Positions 55,904 through 64,000 of a DNA stretch of 64,000 nucleotides are shown here, piece by piece. The position numbers and the translations under genes were made by a program. The DNA is from Margaritifera margaritifera. Its lineage: Eukaryota > Mollusca > Bivalvia > Unionida > Margaritiferidae. Below the pieces are notes generated by a model. That model was not told where the DNA came from. It worked only from the letters and a program-made list of their open reading frames with translations, and ran no database searches. Numbering within the stretch: the stretch's first letter is position 1; each line of letters starts with the position of its first letter. The stretch spans positions 1,513,001-1,577,000 of the forward strand of contig JAQPZY010001660.1 of assembly GCA_029931535.1 (NCBI GenBank), given 5' to 3'.

Positions 55904-58200
55904 CTGCAAATAGGAAAATAAGTTTTTCATATATATATATATATATATCAGGGATCCTGAAATTTCAAAGGCTCTCCCAGGACATTTTTCCCTGAAAAAT
56001 AACATGTCAGCCATATATTTGTTACAATTAATATAAAAACATTCATGGAAGGTATAACAAGGTGTGACAAAAAATAAAACATTGAAGCAAGAAAACTGGC
56101 AACTGAAGCGTAAATAGTTTGATTACATGTACTCACCAGCCGATTTCATTGTATCCATGATAGTAATTCCATCGAAAATGCGCACAAAGAAGCATAATTT
56201 ACAGAATTTTTCAGCTGGATTCCATTCAAATCCAAATACTTAATTTCCTCCTAATACACTCATACTAACTTAAGAAACACTGCATTTTCCAAAACATTCA
56301 TATATGCTCGACATGTCCAAAGAGACACATTTTTGAAGGTCAATAAAATGCATAAATAAGACATTGGAAGTTTCTAAAAAGAAACTTGTATGTAGGCTTG
56401 AAAAATTATTTAACTGAAATTTAAACAGGAGGTTAAGGGTATTTACCTCATAATGTACTTGAGATGAACAATTCAACAGGTGTATAACTGCCTAAACCGA
56501 GTTTGGGAGTAAACCATTCGATTTCATGGGAAAAAGAGTGATCTCAAAATAAACAGATGAGTCATTCTCTAAAAGACAGGAAAAAATAAATAAAATTAAC
56601 CCTCTAACTGAAATTTATGTTGATAACCATGACTCTACACTACTGCAAGGCAAAAACAGGGAGTAGTATTTTTGATTATAAGAGCAAATCCCTCCACCCC
56701 AACAACCGAAATGGTTCTGTTCTAATCAGTGTTTGACAACAATAAAGCTGTACATATAACTTTAGTATTACAATGACTAGTGACCTGTGGATGTTGGAGT
56801 GATATGAAACTGATATCTGCCTTTCTGACTATAAAATACAAAGGACTGAGTCAGATTTTAAGCGTATGGGTATAGCCATATAATAACTTCAAAACTTACA
56901 TGAAAAGGATAATGTGGGGTTATATTTATAGTTATGGAGTTAATGCAGGTAAGATGAAGGTTGATGCAGAGGAGGGGGGGGGGGTAAATGTAGGTGGCAA
57001 TGACCGAAACTGCTACTGAGAATTTGGGCAATAAACTTGTTTCAACAATGGTACTGTTTGGTGCATAGCTGTGTATAATGGTTAACTGAGCAGGCATTGG
57101 TGTTCTATTTTTTCGAATTAAATATGTAGTTAAATAAACTTATTTATACATTCAGGTGAGAAACTTTTTTATGACCACTGTTTTCTTTGGCGCTTGGTTG
57201 TGTATGCCAGATGACTGAGCAAAGATCTGTTGGCTACTGATAACCCTGGAGTGAGCAATCATGATTGAACACAGGATGCATTGAAGACAAACACAAAGGT
57301 TCAATAATAATTAGATTAACAATTATCAGCTTTGTAAGAAGCTAATATCTTTCAGAAATAAGCAAGAAGTGATAAGATTTTTTTTTTCTTCTTCAAGAAT
57401 ACAACATATCTTGCCATATGATTGAAATCAACATCTTGTTGATTCTGGGACTACGGCTTTGTAGTACTTCAAGAAATTGGTGTTATTGTAAAATTCTGGG
57501 AACCACACCATGAATATGCTACATCCGATTTCATGTTATAATGAAGCTTGTTATAGCGGGGTTTCACCGTATTTATAAAAATTATTTTTTCTTTCAAAAG
57601 CTACACAACAGAATATCATGCAACAATAGTGTTTCATTCAACTCTAGGGGTCTTTTTTAATTTAAAATTAATTATTAACTGACAACAAGCAGACTTCCTA
57701 CCTCAAAAATACATAATACCTAACTGATGGGAATGTCCAATAAAGTCCAATGGTGAAAATTTATTTGATCAGGTCACTTTTGATGATGATAATAAAAGTT
57801 AGTTGTTGTTGCAAGTTTTCTTTTTAAAAATTCTGGCCTAGGATCCACATACTTTGTTCTAAAGGTCTGATGTGCTGACACACCAGAACACAATAGACTT
57901 TTAAAAAAACACATGGTGTGAGGAATGGATGTAATGTCTACAGTACAGGTCCTGGGGCAATCATTCAATTATTGGGGTTTTATAAGTCTAGGAAACAAGC
58001 TTTCACACACTTCCTTTGTCTTGTGCTTTGTGGCTACAGAGTGTTTAAACAGTTGGGAAAACATAATGACCAAGCGAATGTACGGGATAATTATAAGCAC
58101 CTCATATCCAGTGTCCAATAGCTAGTAAATGGTCATTTGACAGTTTAGAGTTCTGTTGTTTGACATGTCCAGCAAATACAGCGATGTTAGGATCCCTAAG

Positions 58201-58201
<1 letters not shown>

Positions 58202-58252
<51 letters not shown>
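58202..58252. repeat. (AT)n microsatellite
   Basis: About 25 perfect AT dinucleotides. Confidence 0.97.
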
Positions 58253-58256
<4 letters not shown>

Positions 58257-61200
58257 CAACGCTCTCATTAACATTAGAACTTGGGTAAAATACACACAAA
58301 ATTAGACATCAGACTCTTCTAATAGAAGTTCTGCAGATGCATATTTTTTTATGTAGTGACCCCCCCTCTCCCCCAATGATATGCCTCAACTTTGACCCTG
58401 TATGTTGTAAATTCTTGGCAGTTGGATGCTTGTTTTAATATCACAGAGTCAATGAACTTATCGTTAATTATGCAAAAAGCCATGACAGGCAACCATTCTA
58501 TTTACTTTAATCAAAGGAATAACCAAGACATCAGGTAGCTTTTGCTATGTCTACTGATTTTCAAAGTCGATGCTCATAACACATATCAGTTAGTTAAGAA
58601 AAACAACTGAGTGGGGTATCAGCAAATGTGTAGAAAACAAATAAATCTGAAAATTAATCAATCAATTAAATTTCAGGGTCCATGCTGGAAATGAGTTAGA
58701 GGCAATAGTCACCCTAAGCAGGGGTCAAATTAAACTCTTTTTACTACTTTTTGCAATTTCTTGCAGGCAATATTTTTTTAACCCATTAATTTTATATACT
58801 GTAATCAAGGAATCTGGAATAAAAAGGAACAACTTTTTCATCAATTTCAATCTTATTATTTTTTTATCATTATGAATAAAAAAAATGACATGAACAGCTG
58901 AACTGCTAGTGGATGAACTGGATCTGAAGTGATGGTTTCTTGATACATATAATTTGAGCTTTGTCAATTTCACAGCCAGCATTGTATAAAAACATTGTCA
59001 AATGTCTATGAAGCACTTTGAGCTCATCAATTTCATACTGAAGCAAATTCAGCATTGTTGTAGCTAGGCCAGTTGCTTTACAGTACAGCTCACACGATTT
59101 TCCATTTCTCCACATGTCGCAGTGGGGCAGTTAATCCCCTCCATGCTCACTCCATGTTGGAGCACTGCGGTGGAGGGGTAAATATCTACAAATCACCACT
59201 GTGACTTGGCAGGTATGTCTTGTGCAACTCCACCATGGTGGGGGCTGGTCAACATTACTAATTGACATTTGAATAGCCAATGCATGAAGACCACCTCTGG
59301 AAAGACTGAGACATCAGAGTGATTTACAATCAGATACCATTTGAAGAATCAATTGTCTTTATGTGAATTATATATTTTGACAATTAAAAAAATAATTTCA
59401 AAAGAGTCTTGAATATTCAATTGATGTGTGTTTAGAAAAGGTTGATCGGTTTCTATGCAATACTTCTATTTGCAGTTATTGTCAATGTAAAAAACAATTC
59501 ATATGCATTCTCAATTCAGTTTAAACAATATAGCCCAAGAATTTTACACCATGATCAGTGGAAAGTAGATGACTGACAATTATATGAATTTTTTTGTTTT
59601 TACTTTATTAAAAAAAATCTAAACAAACTTATGCACCGACTTCACAAGAGGCATCCCTTTTCGGCTTCTCTTGAAAAGTATAAATTTATCCAATTGTTAC
59701 CGAAAAAAAGTAATCCTCTGAGATATTGACAGTTGAATTCCATACAAGAACCACTGCTATTGAAAATACAAAAAAGAACAGAAAACATGGAGTTAACACT
59801 GAAATGCAAACCACGTGCTTAGTCCGTAAGCAGTAAAAACAGTACACACAGTCAACAACAGCATGTGTTCACGAGGTTGAATATACACAACTCTGAGCCA
59901 GCTTGATTCTGATGCAATACAGCCAAATGCATGTGTACCATAAGGGACCAATCACTTAACTTTCAGAGGGAGGGCGGGGGTGGGGGGGGGTGGTGGCTGG
60001 GATTCACTTTCAGATTGGGATACATTTTTTTTCTTTCATTACCAGATATATAAAAAAATTCTTCTTGAAGTAAAATGTTTTCTCCACAAATCAGAGAAAG
60101 ACAATTATTTTCAAGCTTTTCAATAAGAATCCCAATCCTGTCCCCCCTTAGAAAATTAAATGGTCTGTCCATAAGAGAGACTTGACTTCAGCAGATGTTC
60201 TACAGAAATCAAAGTAGTGGCCATTGTCAACAGAGTTACAAATATTGGCAAGAATTAACATCAATCGAGGATGTCAATTTGGCTTGGGAAAGGTGTCATT
60301 ATTACATGAAGCAATCTGACCTGAAGCATCGTATTTAACAGCTCCAATTATACCTCAGCAATTAACAGCAGAAGTATATTATTATCCACAATAAAATTGG
60401 ATTAATCTTAAATGAATAATGATGTGGGAAAATTGTCACGATTCCAAGACTAATCTCTCTCACTCTTACTGTGAAAATTAAGTTGTGATCAAAGATTTTC
60501 AGATTTTAATTTCCAACAAAGGAGAAACACCTCTCACCATCAAGTATAGTTTACTCGCTTGCATTTTCTTGTTTTGGAATAAATTATTCGACAATCGATA
60601 CTACCAGATATCAGTATCCAAAATCTCTCTCGCTCCCTTCAGTGTTAAGTCAACATTTGGTTTATTTACGGTAGTTTACTTATTTCTAGGAAAGATGTTT
60701 AGCTATATAAACTACTGTACTGTGGGTCATTGTCGATATTAAAATTTGAATTTGTTTATTTTTCTTATGCAAAGAAATATGTCAAGTGCCTTGTGCAGGG
60801 ATACACAATAGTAGGTGAACCTTCCAACCTTTTCCAGTTGCTGTGGCACCTTAAATTGTCAGTGATTTTTTTTTTTGGGGGGGGGGAGGGGGAGGGTGGC
60901 ACTAGATTGCCAGTCTGACCCTGCCTTGAATTCACGCATTGCTGTGCCATACAACCCCAAATCAAACCAAATGTATGTTAAATCACGTATACTTTTCAAA
61001 TAAAACAAAAAAAACAATTCCCGTCTGATATCCCAGATTATTTTATATACCTTTTATCCAGTTTTAGTGAGATAAGCAGAGTCGTGCAGTCATCTGTCTT
61101 CAGCAATTCTGCATGCAGCTCTCTCTCAGAAATTTGAGGATTCAGTAAATTATATTTTCAGCTGACTTTTAGCTGATAATGAATTTGAGTTCATGATGTT

Positions 61201-61727
61201 GACACAATGTACACCTACTCCTTTAGCCCCTGACTTTATTCCTTTCATTTGCTATTTGTTCTTTCCTTCTCTCTGTTATTCTTGCAGTTTAATTTTACAT
61301 CTTTTCTCAATCATGGTTATTTTAAAATTATGACATTCATTTTTAGATTACTTGGTGTCTTGCAGTGCATTTTTAGCAACTGCACACAACCTACTCTCTA
61401 TAATTGTCTCCATGTTGTGAATTGAGAATATGGTTTATTTCTTTACAAAAATGATATCCATGTAAATATATTAATATAAATGTGGCTAAGAACTTCTTCA
61501 CCAACAATGGGACTTTAATGTCGATATGTCTGCTTTAGACAGACATGCTTGTGAAGAGAACCAACTTTTACCAATTTGATCATGCATTTTTTATTTTTTA
61601 AACTAGTGGTTGAATATGAAACTTTTTCATGCAATATTCAGTATTGTTTATATACTTTTTTGTGTGAAAAATGCATGAATCATGAAAAAATGAGTACAGA
61701 TTTACATGTCTTCAGCAGTCATGAGCA

Positions 61728-61730
<3 letters not shown>

Positions 61731-61796
<66 letters not shown>
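61731..61796. repeat. (CT)n microsatellite
   Basis: About 33 perfect TC dinucleotides on the plus strand. Confidence 0.97.
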
Positions 61797-61798
<2 letters not shown>

Positions 61799-62806
61799 GC
61801 ACACAAAAGAATTTGAAGATTTGATACATTCTATTTTCATTTGACATTTAGCTGGTAATGCCTAGCAAGCTTGGGTTTTGCCAGCTTTTGCATACATAGA
61901 TTTCAACAACTTTTATCTAAATACATCATATTTTAACAATAAAAAAATTGCATTTATTATTCTTGAATATTTGAAAATAAAGAAATTGGTTCTGATAATA
62001 TAGAACTTTTTTTTTTTTAATCTGAAAAATAGATGCTTCACTCAATATATAATGTTTTAATAAAGTTCATGTGTTGATAACGTTCATGTGATTGTTGCCC
62101 ATGACAAGATTGGTTAATGGCCGATCGTAGTTTAGAATAAGCAACTGATGGAAAATAGAGTTTGGGGATTCATCAGCTGAGTATCAGTCTTTGCAATTTC
62201 AGTCAACTAATGACTTTTAACTGTGTGCCAGGATCTGAAATAGTCACTTTATTATGATCTATATAGTACTTTCAATAGAAATTCTGTTTGGGGAGTCAGG
62301 GACTCCCAGGTCTAAATATGGTGAGTTAGACCTCAGAATTGAAGAGTCACATTTTTTTATTTCAGGCATCTGAAACTTAAGCTAAAAAACAGCAAAGTAT
62401 ACTAATTACACTATTAAAATATAAAGAATATTATCTATTAAATAAAACGATCCACTGAATACTTTTCATGTATATAATATATGCATATTGTGTGTAAAGT
62501 ATCTTTCAATATACATATATTGAATAAACTTGTGCCATCCTGTTTCAATTCTCTACTTCACGTGTGAGTGTAAAAAAAAGATAAAACAGTGAATCATCTG
62601 TGAGTTGATGGGGGGTGGGGGGGAGTAGGGAGGTCACAATTTAGAAGAAAAATTGTTTATAACCAATTCGGTGTATCATTCCATTTATTTTCAAGTTTCA
62701 CTGGTAATTCTCTGTATCTTGAAAAAAAATATTTTATAAAATGCCTTCGACACTTCCTCATGATTTCTCAGCATATCAAAGTGTTCACATGTATGTGTAT
62801 CCATGC

Positions 62807-62810
<4 letters not shown>

Positions 62811-62855
<45 letters not shown>

Positions 62856-62890
62856 AGTGTGTGTGTGTGTTTGTGCATGTGTGTGCGCAA
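62811..62890. repeat. Compound (AT)n(GT)n microsatellite
   Basis: An AT run passes directly into a GT run with a few interruptions. Confidence 0.95.
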
Positions 62891-64000
62891 ATGTGTGTTT
62901 TTATGGATATGTATGCATAATAGGTGACTTGCAAAAATAGGTAACTGATACTCATCTAGTAAGTTTTTCCAACTTTAATTTCATCAAATATTGTATACAT
63001 TAATTTATCTTTACTAGCATTATGCATAAAAAACTCCATGAAGATAAGTATGCTTGTGGTTGGACTACAGAAGCCTAGAAATTCAGTCCTTGCAAGTTCA
63101 AATGTGAATTCTCAGTGCGATTCTTGTAGATCAGTACATAATTGCAGATAACTGTATGACTAGTCATAGTGGCAGCACAAAAGTTGATGACAAAGCATCT
63201 GTCTATTGAGCAGCAACTTTTTGGATTAATGACATGTGAGCTGACTGTATTCAGAATACTACAGCATATGTTGGAGGTAAGGGGGGGGGGGGGGGGTAGG
63301 GACTGATTCAGGGCAAAGTCAACTTACAATTATCATCAGCATATTGGAGAGGAAAAGATAAGACCAAGGCAGGAGCTTGAATCTAGTGCCAGCATACTCA
63401 TAAAATGTTAATTTTGGAAAATGAGATTTGATATTTCTGGCTCTTGCATCTTTTTACATGCTACATTTTCCAATGATATACAGCAAATAATTAGTAAAAC
63501 TCCTTAAAGTACGTAAATAATCCCTTCACCACCACACCCCTCCAAAAAACAAGCATAATTTCAAAATGTAAAATGATGCTTGTTGATGAGATAAGGTGAG
63601 TAGCATGTAGTCTAATACTGTGGTCATACATGTATTTACTGATAATACAATTTTGACAAGGGCACAACTGTTATGTTTTCAAGGAAAAGTAGGATATCTC
63701 TTTCATGCCCAGCCATTTTATCCATAAATATGAAAATATTTCTCTGATATTATCTTCACTTAGATAAAATCTATAACTGTGTCTCCTCCAACATCTTGCT
63801 TTGCTGGTATTTGTTTTGTAGGATGGCTGATCACATATATTTATGTTACATACTATCCTGACTATCTGTATCCCCCCAAAATGAATTAGTTGTCCCCAGC
63901 AAGTCAGTGAAAGACTATATCATCATACTATTTTTAATGATTGCTCTTTGATACAGATGTTTGATACTTAGAGTGTCATTAAATTGCAATTTAATGACGG

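Larger units (their letters stand above)
55904..64000. other. FBH1 upstream intron or flank, no gene recognised
   Basis: Both strands were read for a Walker A exon (GxAGTGKT), an F-box and any other domain; none was found. A frame at 59115-58906 (minus) is open but matches nothing I know. A GT donor-like site near 56133 has no convincing exon before it. The region holds simple repeats, G runs (59973-59990, 60871-60895, 63281-63297) and AT-rich sequence. Confidence 0.55.

Noticed and set aside
56125..56230. Possible FBH1 exon ending at a GGTGAGTA donor
   Set aside because: The reading before the donor does not resemble the FBH1 segment expected upstream of exon a and meets stops.
58906..59115. 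69-codon minus-strand frame with coding-like composition
   Set aside because: No recognised domain and no matching splice phase with FBH1 exon a; not enough to call a gene or an exon.

Overview
The window is eukaryotic genomic DNA. It is AT-rich, with short exons bounded by GT/AG splice sites, kilobase introns, simple-sequence tracts, minisatellites and many transposable-element relics. The repeat content (gtgacc-ttgacc-tttgacc tandem arrays ending in a gcatataaaa tail, DIRS-like tyrosine-recombinase retroelements, pogo-type MITEs, tRNA-derived SINEs) suggests a marine mollusc, probably a bivalve. That assignment is an inference from repeat style, not from a diagnostic gene.

One host gene is supported: the 3' part of an FBH1 (FBXO18, F-box DNA helicase 1) orthologue on the minus strand. 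Twelve coding exons lie between 55903 and 187. All phases agree across the joins, giving 540 residues plus a TGA stop. The exons carry UvrD/Rep superfamily-1 helicase motifs from just after Walker A to the C-terminus: [33 protein letters not shown] and [10 protein letters not shown]. The Walker A exon and the F-box N-terminus were not found and should lie beyond 64000. About 1.6 kb of coding sequence is spread over 55.7 kb.

Layout by coordinate: last exon and a MITE (187-3425); exon at 3.9 kb; a highly structured hairpin array (4.3-4.5 kb); a decayed DIRS/Ngaro-like retrotransposon (5.5-9.65 kb); a 43-bp minisatellite (10-10.7 kb); a mollusc-type tandem-core repeat split by a 5'-inverted LINE fragment (11.0-13.4 kb); the motif VI exon with two extra tandem copies (15.3-15.6 kb); a pogo-like DNA transposon with a nested SINE (16.1-19.5 kb); hAT-family and pogo-type non-autonomous elements (20-23.4 kb); a tandem-core repeat (24.4-25.6 kb); a hAT element with terminal inverted repeats (27.2-30.2 kb); exons at 31.0, 34.1 and 36.5 kb; pogo-type MITEs, one carrying twin perfect hairpins (35.5-40.8 kb); a 36-bp minisatellite (41.3-41.8 kb); an exon whose acceptor is amplified into a 34-bp minisatellite (42.3-42.8 kb); exon at 44.4 kb; arrays of tandem-core repeats (48.5-51.2 kb); exon at 51.8 kb; a second hAT relic cut by a MITE (52.4-54.7 kb); the two most 5' visible exons (55.0-55.9 kb); then about 8 kb of intron or upstream sequence with only simple repeats.

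The most unusual observation is that two exon-intron junctions of this one helicase gene have been tandemly amplified. At 15.3 kb the exon segment encoding motif VI and its 5' splice site occurs three times in frame with a period of exactly 81 bp, so alternative donors could give a helicase with one, two or three motif VI copies. At 42.4 kb the 3' splice site and the first exon bases are the unit of a minisatellite with about nine acceptor-like copies.
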